A stretch of 64,000 nt of DNA from the NCBI GenBank assembly GCA_964036275.1, contig OZ038437.1:6763804-6827803 (forward strand), written 5' to 3'. Under the pieces are notes generated by a model. The model saw only the letters and a list, made by a program, of their open reading frames with translations. It ran no database searches and was not told the origin of the DNA. Every line of letters begins with the position of its first letter. The first letter of the stretch is position 1. This document shows positions 24,244 to 36,864 of the stretch, piece after piece. The DNA comes from Litoditis marina (Eukaryota; Nematoda; Chromadorea; Rhabditida; Rhabditidae). The translations under genes and the position numbers were made by a program.

Positions 24244-24313
24244 CCCCATGCGGGAATCGAACCTGACCCCGCCACACAAAAAGCGAAACGCTTACCACTA
24301 CACTAAGCGGGCT
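24244..24313 (-). tRNA. tRNA-like sequence, probable pseudogene
   Basis: On the - strand: GCCCGCTTAGTGTAGTGGTA (A-box) and GGTTCGATTCCCGC (B-box), ending ATGGGGC, which can pair partly with the 5' GCCCG. The T-stem does not pair well, so a degraded tRNA or SINE head is more likely than a working tRNA. Confidence 0.45.
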
Positions 24314-24319
24314 ACATTC

Positions 24320-26070
24320 TAGAGCGCGAACAGTTAGTACACTTACCGGGGCGGGCCTATTCATAACGGGATGAGAATAGATTATCGAATTATGGGTGCG
24401 AATCTTTGTAAAAAAAAACGAGAAGCGGAAAAGGGAATACAGTAAACACTTGAACCTGCGATGTTGGGCGAAAAGTTGCTACTGGCTTTTAACTAGCTGA
24501 AATGTTTTTTGGTGTGTTGAGCTTTTAAATTCACGTTTTATATCTATGAAAATTGATTTTTTTAAGAAACTAATCCCTTTTAATACACTCATGCTCTGAA
24601 GTAAAAAACCGAGTTGTTTACCAAGGTTCGCCCAAAACCCAAGTTGTAAAAGAAGGTTTAGCCCGTTTACCAAGTTGTTTACCAAGGTCTTACGGTATAC
24701 AAACGCAAAACTGCGTACTGCGTACACAAATTTCGTCAAGAGTACTGTAGGTTTTAACAATTCGAATTTTATAATTATTTCTTCATTTTTTTATGTATTG
24801 TTGTATTTTTCCGTTTTCCTTTCTCATTTATTGTTTTTCATGTTGTAGCTAATTTTTTACTTGCTGTTTCACAAGTGAGCAGCGAGTTCATAAGCGAAAC
24901 AACTAATAATGTAACCACACAGTAGTGTTTTGAAAAATAGTAAAAATTTGCTTTGGAATGCCAGTGTGTTGATTTCAGATGCAGTCGTTCTCACATTTGC
25001 ATTAATAGACTTCAATATGTTCGATTTCTTCTTGGTCAATGAGTTTTTTTTTGCATTTTCAGTTGGGTTCCTAGATGCTCGCTCGACCTAGGTCCTGGTA
25101 CCTCTCCGCTCAGTTCCGCGTTAAATGTTTGAGAAGTCGACGATTTCAACAGGTATGGTAAGAATCTGTTTCCATTTCGTCCGAGCTGTGCTACATTGAG
25201 GAAATGTACTTTCAATTCCGGAAACGGTTTCGTACACAACCATGTCATAATATTTTTTAATTTAATGAAAGCTCGAGCTATTCGTAGTATTTAAACCGCA
25301 AAATGGGGTTTTTTCCATCCATAAATTACACATTTACTAGTTGAGATAACATATTCTTCATTGGTTTTTCCGATATACTTTCTCTAAAAATGGCCTATTT
25401 TGGTTGCAAAATCATAAAGTTTCATATTCATAAACCAACTAGTTTTGCAACGGAATCGCGGGCTTTCGGGTGAACATTCTGAGACTAGATGTGGCCGGTA
25501 TGGGGTGCCGGTCTCAGGCTGCGTTCATACTTTTTAACGCTGCATCCAGCTGCAATTCCAGTCGCTTCACTACATTTTTGCCGTTGCTGCAAAGTGCCGC
25601 AATTAAAACGCAACGTGACGCAACGCAAAGTGCTTTATAAAGCACACACACACACAAACACGCATCACTGCTACTATTATACAACAAAAGGCCGTTTTTC
25701 GTTTCAACCTCGTGAAAACTTATTATCTCGCATCAAAAATAGTCACGTTTTCATCATTTATGCGAAATAGGAGATTTTTTAACGAATTTCGATGAGTGTT
25801 CGAACAAACTTGCTGGATTGTTAATGTAAACTGTTCATTGAAGCAGTACAGTTATTACAGTGTATTTTTCCTGAGTTTTTGTTTCGTTCCGTATGCTCAG
25901 TAGCTTAGTTATGTCTTTTCACCAGCGCTGCGGAAGTTGTTTTTATAATATAGCGCGAAATGTCTTCCATTCCAATGAAATACGTACAATTTTCTCTTGT
26001 AAACATATTTGACACAGAAAGGCGGAAAGCATTAGTTTTCTAGCTAGCCTACTCAAATTTTTACATTTCA
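24320..26070. other. Gap with no recognised gene
   Basis: A segment at about 24590-24690 (GTTGTTTACCAAGGTTCGCC) recurs inverted at about 28790-28880. Microsatellite CACACA at 25643. No gene model supported. Confidence 0.4.
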
Positions 26071-26071
26071 G

Positions 26072-27665
26072 GAATACTGCAGTCTGGCCACTACGAACAG
26101 TCTAGTCTGATTCCTAATAATATTCCTGCGAGAGGAAACAACTCATTCACGGACACTCGGTATGTTAATTTCTCGAACAGAGCTTATAACAGGGGAGAGA
26201 GAGAAAGGAATATAAACATGAAGAGAGAGGGAGAGATCTCTTTCTACGCGTGACTAAACCACTAAACTCATCCATGTGTATCTTGTACTTCAGAAAACAG
26301 GAAAGTTATTCGAATAGCCAGACACTTTCAAAAAACGGGCTTCCTCTGTAAAATCAATGAATTTTAACCTACTGTTTTTTTAATCCCAAAACGGTAGCCT
26401 TTATAGGAAAACAGTACTTCAGTGCTAGTTAGTAACTTTGTTATTTTGGTTACTTTCTCGGCTTTCCGTCAAACACAAACTCAGAACTTTTTCCACCACC
26501 AGATAATCAGACCAGTAATAAATAATAACATTATGCGTATATATTTTTCTCTAGGAAACGCGAGCCAATGCGATACATGTAGGCCTGTTACGTTTCGTTT
26601 TTTCGCTGGACTCCAATTAGACATTCACGTTATCCACTGTGTATGTGTAGTTCGCTCGTTCGGTGTATAGCGTACCAAACTACAATTCAGTTATGAAGTC
26701 ACGTAGGCGCCCTGTCATCTCCTATATCGTAGAACGACACTGGTATAGTAGTTGTTTACAGAAGACTGCATTGGGCCGCCTCTACTCTCTGTGTTATTCC
26801 GTGAGTTTGCATCATGTCAATTGTTTTACATGTTCCAAAAAGTAGAGTTGGCTCTTGTTATATCTTTTGCATTTCTCTGTCCATTAGCACGTGAAAGCAA
26901 ACAACAGTAAGGTCTGACTAAGCGAAAAAATCGAGTCCGTTTTCTTGTGTAAACAAGTGAAAATTGATGATTTTTCATCAAAAGTCAAAAGTAAGTTCTC
27001 TTCGGCGAAAAAGTAGTCGGTTTTCCGATTTTTTTCTGACTTTTTGGACAAATTTACTGGGGTTCGGGTGTGTAGACTGTGTCCGGACAAATTACGACTA
27101 TGTCGAAGTTGTAGTTTGATCTGCCTTCACAAAGCAGATTGGCCTATACGGTTGAAGAATTGGCTGAATCAAACTACAAAAGCCTTACAAGGGTACAGTT
27201 CCAAATGGACCGTTTTAGCCTTAGAACTTGTTCCTTTACACGGTATTTGCTATTCGGACAACTTTACTGGGGTATGAGTACAAGTGAATAATTTTCTATT
27301 AAGTCATCGTATTTTGATTAAATATTCTGCATAACAGAAATTCCAATTTTTGAAATTGAATTCGACGAGAATGTGACCTGTGTCTTGCTTTTTTCGTGCT
27401 ATTTAGATTTAGGCTAGGTTTCTGTCGTTGATGATGTACGCACGTGGCATGCGTGAATGCCGATTAATCAAGTTTTAGGGATAAGTGTCGGTTTTTTTTT
27501 CAAATGGATAATGTATTCAAAATCCATCAGTGTAGGAATGGATATTACTGGCGTGATCGGTAATCTGGCAAGTTAAGCTCTTATTGTCTCGATTTCAGGG
27601 CTACAACGAATGACCACCTCGAGTTCAGATGGCGATACGGCAGTGGCTCACTCGGCTTAATATAG
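26072..27665 (+). CDS. Tentative gene fragment, two exons joined in frame
   Basis: Exon 26072-26159 (TTTCAG acceptor, GTATGT donor) and exon 27599-27665 (TTTCAG acceptor) join in matching phase to an open stretch of about 50 codons (for example QSGHYEQSSLIPNNIPARG) ending in TAG at the last three bases of the exon. A further exon after TTTTTTTCAG at 28117 would be 3' UTR, with AATAAA near 28613. No homology recognised and no start exon found; could be noncoding RNA. Confidence 0.25.
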
Positions 27666-27669
27666 GTGA

Positions 27670-28940
27670 GTGTATTTACTTTTTCTCACATTATTCCGTC
27701 CAGTTTTGTTGGTCCATAACTTCGCTCACGTACAGCCACATTTTTCTTGTTAATTGCCGAAATTAGCTGTTAATCCTAAACTATAACTGATAAATAGGTT
27801 CATTTCGTTAGTCTAAGCCTTTAGGAGTATCTTTGTTTGGTGTGCTAAGTGCTAACATTACATTCAGAAATTAGTGTATGCTGTATGTGGCTAATTAGAT
27901 TTTTTAAACCGTGAACTAATGTGCAGACTTCAGTAAAGTTGCGAATAGTCCGTAAATTAGAAGAATAAACTTACCTGTTTTTCGTCAATAGCTTGCGTAT
28001 TTGCCTATTTTGATGTCAATTTACGTAGTTTCACATATTTTAATCGAAAAACGGGTTATTTTCTTACAGAATAGTCACACCTTGCTAATGTGTGTTCACT
28101 AAGATCTTTTTTTCAGTTCTGAGTACCAATGGCTGAGGCGAGAGGACGCCAGAGAACAACAGCGGGATTGAAGATCGCTAGGATTCCGAAACGAACCGAA
28201 GTCCAATCGCCTCAAGCTCAACACTTATCCGCATAGATCCGGTGAAAACGGCCAGACTAGGAGTTGTTTTACATGGATTTATATAATAGTTAATAGTTTT
28301 ATTAGTTTATCGGTTCTTCGGCTAGTTTTGCTGGTCTGTTCATCTAGTTATCACAGTTGTGAGGTTGTCGTTATTGTACTATTTTTCCTAATATCATTAT
28401 TTTATGGTTCATAGTAGTTAGTTTGAAAAAGTACGATACCTTACGTGCGGTTCTTAAATTTAAGAATTGTGCATCCACTTAACTACTTTGGATCATGTAG
28501 TGTGTAATTTTATGATGATCAACTGTTTGTGCCAGTACAAATACGTAGTTTTTGTTTTCTGTTTTCATTTAGCCATTTCCGTGTTTTCTGTACAATCTTT
28601 TGTTGCACCATTGAATAAATCTGTGAATTTCGTCGTTTTTGTTGAATTTGATATCAATAACAAACCAAAAATATGACAAAAAAGAGTATATGTGCATAAT
28701 TGGAGGTACCAGCTGTTTTTATGCGGGTACCAGCCGACCCTGGCCCTATTGAAAAACTACCGTAATCCGCCGCCCAAGTTGTGCACCAAGCTTTGATTTC
28801 ACAACTTGATATCAACTAGTGGCCAATTTGGTGGCGCGAACCTTGGTAAACAACTTGGGTTTTTACTTCAGAGTGTGTGGCAACCTTAATCTGAACAATT
28901 GCGGCGGGGTTATATATCGGTCCATTCTTTTCGAATGCAG
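27670..28940. other. Gap; possible 3' UTR exon only
   Basis: Contains the TTTTTTTCAG acceptor at 28110-28116 and AATAAA at 28613. A repeat shared inverted with 24590-24690 occupies about 28790-28880. Confidence 0.35.
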
Positions 28941-28946
28941 GTGCTC

Positions 28947-29012
28947 CCTTAGTGTAGTGGTAGTGCGCTTGCTTTTGGCCCAACGGCCAAGGGTTCGAAT
29001 CCTCTCAACGTT
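28947..29012 (+). tRNA. tRNA-like sequence, probable pseudogene
   Basis: TTAGTGTAGTGGTAGTGCGC (A-box) and GGGTTCGAATCC (B-box) at correct spacing, but acceptor ends do not pair; likely tRNA-derived repeat. Confidence 0.45.
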
Positions 29013-29480
29013 TTGGCACGTGTCAAAATGAATCAGTGCAAATGGCAAATGGTAAAGATGATCCCTTTGGGTGACAAGTGACAAGCGAACTCCGTTCACT
29101 TAGCATTTGCCAAAAGAATCTGAATCTCATTGTCAAATGCCAACATCGCGTTGACAAGAAACCTAAAATTGTGTCATTTCGACCGCAAGGCGCAATAAAA
29201 AGTTCCCGTTCACAGATTGACCGAATTCCGTGAATCACCTTGAATTTTGAAAAAAAAATTAGTTGGAACCGTCTTATATCAAAAGTTCATTCTAGGTTTG
29301 TCGGAAAATGGTACGTTCCTCGATTTTTTCCTACGTTCACACTTTTTTTTCGTAGTAGCGAAATTGGAACTCGAAAATGTGAAACGCGAGATAAACTTAC
29401 TTTGAAAGTGAACAAGTACATCGGACGTTGAGACAATAAGGGTACTAAAGCGTTTCTCTCCCACCGACGTTTTTACTATA

Positions 29481-29670
29481 GTCGTCGCCAACGAAAAGGA
29501 AGGAAGGTATTGTATCTCACTTTCCGCTGTGTACATATACGTGTCTTCAATTTCAAAGCCTCTTGGCTATGTGTTCTAATAGCGCAGTGGTTAGCGCCCA
29601 GCCAACAATATTTTGCTCACAGGTTCGATTCCGGCGAGAGACAGAAATTTATAAATTAGGAACCCACTAT
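29481..29670 (+). mobile_element. tRNA-derived SINE-like repeat, copy 3
   Basis: GTCGTCGCCAACG leader, A-box TAATAGCGCAGTGGTTAGCG, B-box AGGTTCGATTCCGGCGAGAG, tail ATTTATAAATTAGGAACCCA. Confidence 0.75.
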
Positions 29671-29679
29671 CTTTTCACT

Positions 29680-30610
29680 CTATACGATGCTTACACCGGA
29701 AAAGAAGACCCTACAGGCTTTTTCCGAATCCAACACGAAAGTGTCTCTTCAATTCAAATAGAAAGATCAAACTTCAAACTCACTCTTTTCATGATCTTGA
29801 GTTGTACGGATTGCGGTAGATCGACAATATTTCCCGGCATTCTCACTGTGAAAAATAACATTTATAAAATGGAAATTTGTGGTATAGTACCATAGTATTT
29901 TCTCAACATATATATCAACTGTGGTAGACAAAATTGTAAAACAACCTCAAATCAGAAAATTTAGTTTAGAAAAGTCTAGTCTACATTTGTATGAAAAAAA
30001 CAAGTGTTAAATGAGAGACGATAAATTGTTTAGATTGAACTGGATTATCGAGAAAGAATAATGAAAAAATCTGATCTCGAGATTTACGTTGGTCTAGAAC
30101 ATTTGGTTTTCTATTGAAAAAAAGGTTGCAGCAAAGAAACATCAGATAAAACTTTAAAGTATGACAACTTTCCGCCTCTCAATCAAAACTCTTGAGAAAA
30201 ACATTGCTTGAGATACATTTTTAGTGTTAGCGAAATGTAAATTTGACAACTCAAGAGTTTTAGTGTGTGTTCTGTGTTGGAATGATCATGAAAAGTGTCC
30301 TTTCATGTTCCTTCTGAAAAAAATCTAACTTGATGAAAAATAACTTTGAAACCTATTAGCTCGCTTCTAAATCTTTAATGTGAATGAGGAGAACTGAATT
30401 TTGAAAAATTACCCTCACAAATCACAGTTCCGAACTTCGTTCAAAACTTAGTGTACCAAACAAAAATTGAAGATGCTTGACAGTTGAAGGAAAATCATGA
30501 GTTGCGAACGCAATTGTTGTATGTGCACGTGAACGCGAGTATTTGAGAGTATTTGCAGTTCTATTTCACCTGAACGTTTCTCGTGTAGAGAGATTCATGT
30601 ATACACACAA
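29680..30610. other. Gap with no recognised gene
   Basis: AT-rich sequence without supported exons. Confidence 0.4.
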
Positions 30611-30614
30611 AGAA

Positions 30615-33600
30615 TCGCGCGCAGCGCGAAGCGCTGTGCGAGATTTGTCTTTGGTCCGGCTAATGCGCGCTTCCGTTTTTTTAGTTTCTCCTCAAAAAGG
30701 CTGAAATTTGCAAAACAAAGTTTTTATTGATGTACTTGTTTTCTATAGCTAATACCCTAACCGTGTTTCAAATTTGAGCGAAATCGGTTGAGTTTGAGCC
30801 AAGTTATGGCCTCATGCGCTTCATCAAGAGCGCCAACTTCCGTCGTGTGTGGGTGGGTGGGTGTGTGGGTGGGTGGGTTGTGACAAGAAAAGTAAACCCA
30901 GTTCAAGGGTTTCTACTCAACCGATTTCGTTGAAAATTGTGGAAGACATGTGATACCTACTCAAACACTCGCGGAGCAAAAGAAATTCAAGAAAAAATTG
31001 TTTTATTCAAAGTTATAGACATTTTTCGGAAAGTGTCTGCGTCTCTCCATTTAGCACGCTGTCTCACTCTCTCTGTCCGGTCGACAACTCAAACTGTATT
31101 GTAACTTGGAGTAACAATTACCGATTTGCTCGAAAATTGAAATATGATGCCATCGTGACTTTTATTTGAGTATGAAGTATTCTATTCCTGACGTCCTTCA
31201 GGATTCTGGAGACCAGATGACGTCGATTTTGAAAAGTGCAAAGTTGACGTCACATATATTTTCAAATGATGATAATATCTTAGAAAGGGTCAATTAACGG
31301 AGAAACTCAATCTAAAAGTGACGTATTCTGAGATTCTGGAGACCAGATGACGTCGATTTTGAAAAGTGCAAAGTTGACGTCACATATATTTTTAAACGAT
31401 GGTAATATCTTAGAAAGGGTCAATTAACGGTGAAACTCAATCTGAGAGTGATTTATTCTGGGATTCTGGAGACCAGATGACGTCGATTTTGAAAAGTGCA
31501 AAGTTGACGTCACATATATTTTCAAACGATGGTAATATCTTAGAAAGGGTCAATTAACGGTGAAACTCAATCTGAGAGTGATGTATTCTGGGATTCTGGA
31601 GACCAGATGACGTCATTTTTGAAAAGTGCAAAGCTGACGTCACATATATTTTCAAATGATGATAATATCTTAGAAAGGGTCAATTAACGGAGAAACTCAA
31701 TCTAAAAGTGACGTATTCTGAGATTCTGGAGACCAGATGACGTCATTTTTGAAAAGTGCAAAGTTGACGTCGCATATATTTTTAAACGATGGTAATATCT
31801 TAGAAAGGGTCAATTAACGGTGAAACTCAATCTGAGAGTGATTTAATCTGGGATTCTGGAGACCAGATGACGTCGATTTTGAAAAGTGCAAAGTTGACGT
31901 CACATATATTTTTAAACGATGGTAATATCTTAGAAAGGGTCAATTAACGGTGAAACTCAATCTGAGAGTGATTTATTCTGGGATTCTGGAGACCAGATGA
32001 CGTCGATTTTGAAAAGTGCAAAGTTGACGTCACATATATTTTTAAACGATGGTAATATCTTAGAAAGGGTCAATTAACGGTGAAACTCAATCTGAGAGTG
32101 ATTTATTCTGGGATTCTGGAGACCAGATGACGTCGATTTTGAAAAGTGCAAAGTTGACGTCACATATATTTTTAAACGATGGTAATATCTTAGAAAGGGT
32201 CAATTAACGGTGAAACTCAATCTGAGAGTGATTTATTCTGGGATTCTGGAGACCAGATGACGTCGATTTTGAAAAGTGCAAAGTTGACGTCACATATATT
32301 TTCAAACGATGGTAATATCTTAGAAAGGGAAGATTAATTGTGAAACTCAATCTGAGAGTGATGTATTCTGGGATTCTGGAGACCAGATGACGTCGATATT
32401 GAAAAGCGCAAAGTTGACGTCACATATATTTTCAAATGCTGAAAATATCTTAAAAATGGTATATTAACGACAAAACTTCATCTAAATATGACTTATTCTG
32501 GAAATCAGAAGGCCAGATGACGTCAACTTTCGAAAAATTGACGTGAAATATGTTTTCGAATGCTGAAAGTTTCTTAGAAATGGTCAATTCACGATGAAAC
32601 TTCATTCAAACATGACGTATTCTGGGATTCTGAAGGGCAGAGGGCAGAAAGTAAGTTTTTTGAACTGCAAGTTGACGTCATAATTTTCTAAAATGACAGT
32701 AATACGTGGCAAGTGGTTCAATAAAAAAATTTTTTATCTGCACCATACAGATCAAACCACATACCTACGGCATGTATACAAAAAGAGAAAAATTCATGAA
32801 AAAGTGGGGGCCCAACGACTGTGAGATTTGTCTTCTGCTGTGCGCCCCTTAGACAACTACTCTCAAATGGAGCAGCTACTGCTAAAAAAAAACAAAAAAT
32901 ACTCATGTATAACTGTTAACTACAAACATCAAAATATTTTTTCAAACCTGTAAACTAAAATCTGTAAATAACCGAAAAATACTAATATACTCAAGTATTC
33001 ATGAAAAAGTGGGGGCCCAACGACTGTGAGATTTGTCTTCTGCTGTGCGCCCCTTAGACAACTACTCCCTAATGGAGCAGCTACTGCTACAAAAACCGAA
33101 AAATACTCATGTATAACTGTTAATTACAAACATACAAAAGTCGTAAAATATTTTTTCAAACCTGTAAACAAGAATCTGTAAATAACCGAAAAATACTAAT
33201 ATACTCAAGTATAACTGTTATATTAGGTTATTTATTTGAACAAAATATATTTTACTGAGCACATTCATATATATAACTGTTTATTACAAACATACAAAAG
33301 TCGTAAAATATTTTCTCAAACCTGTAAACTAGAATCTACAAATCACAGATGTTAACTCAACGTAGTCAATTATAGAGTTCCTGGTTTTGTGCACAATGGT
33401 TGGTGTTTTTGGTCATTACTTCAATTCTAGGTGCTATAACGTTTGGCATATTATTCAACAGTTGCTCTCTCTTTCGCAGCTGTGACTTGTAGATTCTGGT
33501 TTACAGGTTTGAGAAAATATTTTACGACTTTTGTATGTTTGTAATGAACAGTTATACTTGAGTATATTAGTATTTTTCGGTTATTTACAGATTTTAGTTT

Positions 33601-33759
33601 ACAGGTTTGAAAAAATATTTTGATGTTTGTAGTTAACAGTTATACATGAGTATTTTTCGTTTTTTTTTAGCAGTAGCTGCTCCATTTGAGAGTAGTTGTC
33701 TAAGGGGCGCACAGCAGAAGACAAATCTCACAGTCGTTGGGCCCCCACTTTTTCATGAA
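30615..33759 (+). mobile_element. Composite repeat family 3, copy 2 (longest)
   Basis: Left end A|TCGCGCGCAGCGCGAAGCG, then a leader with GTGGGTGGGTGGGT and CACTCTCTCTGTC, the 130-bp satellite (31211-32440), and the long-TIR module (32793-33759). Copy 3 at 35035-36860 has the same order with a single satellite-like unit. Adjacent modules in a constant order argue for one mobile unit, not chance neighbours. No transposase is seen. Confidence 0.7.
31211..32440 (+). repeat. 130-bp satellite, about ten units, two TGACGTC sites per unit
   Basis: GACCAGATGACGTC recurs at 31211, 31341, 31471, 31601, 31731, 31861, 31991, 32121, 32251 and 32381: exactly 130 bp each. Each unit holds GATGACGTC and, 19 bases on, TTGACGTCAC. 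Units 1 and 4 share variants, as do 2 and 5, which suggests a partial three-unit (390-bp) higher order. Confidence 0.95.
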
Positions 33760-33761
33760 TA

Positions 33762-34190
33762 GAGCAATTGTATCTTAAATGAAGAAAGGTACACTAGCGC
33801 TGCAGCTCCGCCCAACCGCATTTGTTTTAAGGAAAAAAACCACTATGCATGACCCTCAATAGTTTTAGCTCAATAGTCTTGAGAACGAGAGCAAAACTGA
33901 TAGGCTCTCATAAGATTTCTACTCGTTATCCAAGTTAATACCTGAAAACACCAAAAGTCAAATAACACCCTATTTGAACTACCTAATTAGAGGTTGGGGT
34001 TGTAAAACAGGTCAGCTCAGGAAATGTCAGCCCCAAACAGTACATTAAAGTAATCAGTTATGAGGTAAATTAAGTATAGTAAACAATTCAGTTATATGAA
34101 GCAATTTAAATATTGGTAAGTATAATATAATTGAATAGAAAATGAAATAGAGAAGATAGTCAATATGTTCTTTCTTGAAATTACAACTAT
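33762..34190. other. Gap; left arm of a wide inverted pair
   Basis: The stretch around 34036-34083 (TATGAGGTAAATTAAGTATA) returns as its reverse complement at about 37008-37050, on the far side of composite copy 3. No gene seen. Confidence 0.5.
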
Positions 34191-34192
34191 TA

Positions 34193-34495
34193 AGATATGT
34201 TATTGATTGAGTAATGGAAACACCGTCTCGGCCTCTAAGCTCTATGTGGGGGGGGGGAGAGTGTGTGTGAGGTCAGAGGTCGAGGTCTCATCAGTAGATA
34301 AGTCCCGTGACCATATAAAATGTGTTGGACAGCTGCCGACCGAGCCTGAACCAAACGACCGCCTCTTGGTCAATTACCCACATTTTATATGGTCAGGGGA
34401 CTTATCTACTGATGAGGCCTCGGCCCCTGACCTCACACACCGTATAGAGCTTAGAGGCCGAAACGGTGTTTCTAGTACTTAATCAATAACATGAT
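34193..34495. mobile_element. Long foldback element
   Basis: Arms about 34193-34330 and 34370-34495 are near-complementary: GTTATTGATTGAGTAATGG, ACACCGTCTCGGCCTCTAAG and TCATCAGTAGATAAGTCCC reappear inverted in the right arm. The loop is about 40-50 bases. No transposase. Confidence 0.8.
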
Positions 34496-34499
34496 TTAA

Positions 34500-35030
34500 A
34501 ATTGTTCATCTTAGAAAGTTTGTGTATGGTTAACTAAATATAACATTTCTCATTTTAAATATACATAATAGCTACTTAACATAGTTGAGAATCTAGATAC
34601 TTCTCAATTTTGTTATGCTTTTGGATCTGGCTCTTAATGGGTCAGAGCTTGAACACACCTAGAGTCCACTCGGTGCAGCGGTTTCATATTAGTTTAGTTT
34701 GTAAGGCACCTTGGACCCAACCTCAATTTATATAGGACAAAAGGCAGGAGCTTAACCCTGGACTTCCCTTACCTGAGCGATAACAGAAGTCTTAGTTATA
34801 TACTAGTTCATATCAGACAGGTTAATAACATTAATACAATAAGAGTAATACATAAACTACGGTTATTGTTTATTAGGATCCAGACCAAGATAGATTCCAA
34901 AGAGACAGCCCTATCTTGGCTGGTACAGGGAAGGGGAACTGGCGGGTTGACCCCGCCTCTTGCAGTGATAGGACATATGGTCCCAAGCACTGCGAGAGGA
35001 CAGACTCAGGACAATTTGACTCATTATATT
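34500..35030. other. Gap with no recognised gene
   Basis: No exon-like sequence supported. Confidence 0.4.
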
Positions 35031-35034
35031 CTAA

Positions 35035-36860
35035 TCGCGCGCAGCGCGAAGCGCTGTGCGAGATTTGTCTTTGGTCCGGCTAATGCGCGCTTTCATTTTT
35101 TTAGTTCACTCTCAAAAAGGTCCAATTGTGCAAATCAAAACTTTTTATGATCTGCTGATTTTCTATGGCACATTTACAAGTTATGTTCGAAATTTGAACG
35201 AAATTGATTGAGATTGAGCCGAGTTATGACGTTATGCGCTTCATGCAGACCGCCAACTTCCGCCGTGTATCTTTCTGTCTGTGTTGGTGCGCACTCCTGG
35301 GAAATTTTTATGTGTGAACCGATTTGACTGAAAATCTGGGACATGATAGATATCCCACTCAAACTTTGGGGGCGCAAACTTTTTTTCGAAAAAAATTATT
35401 TTTCATCAAGTTATAGGTCTTTGAAAATGTCTCTGCGTCTCTTCATTTCGTGCACTCTCTCGCCCTCTCTGTCGGGGTAAATCAAATTGCGTTATAACTC
35501 AGCTCAGTCCTAACCAATTCAAGTAAAATTTGAAGTATGATACCACGACATGAACTGACATCGATTTAGATGTAAGTCTTCTACTGATGACGTCATCGAG
35601 GATTCTGGAGCTCGGATGACGTCATTTTTGAAAAGTGCAAAGTTGACGTCACATATATTTTCGAATGATGGTAATATCTTAGAAAGGGTCAATTAACGGT
35701 GAAACTCAATCTAAGAGTGACGTATTCTGGGATTCTGGAGACCAGGCGGCGTAGCAATCCCTCCAATCTCACGAGAAGTACATATGAGTTTCTCATGAGA
35801 TACCTCATGAGCTACTCGTGAACTCCCAGTGTTGTAGCATAGCAATCAATAGATTCTCATGAGAAGCTCATGCGAATAGCTCATGAGGTATCTCATGAGA
35901 TTTTTGAGGGATTGCTACGCCGCCAGATGACGTCATTTTTGAGAAGTGCAAAGTTGACGTCACATATATTTTCAAATGCTGAAAATATCTTGAAAATGGT
36001 ATATTAACGATAAAACTTTATCTAAATATGACTTATTCTGGAATTCAGGAGGCCAGATGACGTCAACTTTTAAAAAAATTGACGTGAAATATGTTTTCGA
36101 ATGCTGGAAGTTTCTTAAAAATGGTCAATTCACGATGAAAGTTCAGTCAAACATGACGTATTCTGGGATTCTGAAGGGCAGATGAAGTAAGTTTCTAGAA
36201 CTGCAATGTTGACGTCATATTTTTTTCCGAATGATGGTAATACTTGACAAGTGGTTGATTGAGGAAACAATTTTATCTGCACCGTACAGATCAAAACACA
36301 AACCTACGGCATGTATACAAAAAGAGAAAAATTCATGAAAAAGTGGGGGCCCAACGAATGTAAGATTTGTCTTCTGCTGTGCGCCCCTTAGACAACTACT
36401 CTCAAATTGAACAGCTACTGCTACAAAAACCGAAAAATACTAATATACTCAAGTATAACTGTTCATTACAAACATACAAAGGTCGTAAAATATTTTCTCA
36501 AACCTGTAAACTAGAATCTACAAATCACAGATGTTAACTCAACGTACGCAATTATAGAGTTCCTGGTTTTGTGCACAATGGTTGGCATTTTTTGTCATTA
36601 CCTCAATTCTAGGAGCTATAACGTTTGTCATATTATTCAAAAGTGGTTCTCTCTTTCGCAGCTGTGACTTGTAGATTCTAGTTCACAGGTTTGAGAAAAT
36701 ATTTTACGACTTTTGTATGTTTGTAATGAACAGTTATACTTGAGTATATTAGTATTTTTCGGTTTTTGTAGCAGTAGCTGTTCAATTTGAGAGTAGTTGT
36801 CTAAGGGGCGCACAGCAGAAGACAAATCTTACATTCGTTGGGCCCCCACTTTTTCATGAA
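35035..36860 (+). mobile_element. Composite repeat family 3, copy 3
   Basis: Same ends and order as the 30615 copy but with little satellite. The satellite-type unit is interrupted by hairpin MITE 4 at 35746-35923. The long-TIR module is 36332-36860. Confidence 0.7.
35746..35923. mobile_element. Hairpin MITE family 4, copy 2, with readable empty site
   Basis: GCGGCGTAGCAA ... TTGCTACGCCGC inserted in satellite sequence. Neighbouring satellite units read GGAGACCAGATGACGTC uninterrupted; here they read GGAGACCAG, element, CAGATGACGTC. The insertion therefore duplicated CAG. Confidence 0.9.
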
Positions 36861-36864
36861 TATA

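Noticed and set aside
31211..32440. CRISPR-like array
   Set aside because: Units are 130 bp without unique spacers, in a eukaryotic context; it is a satellite.
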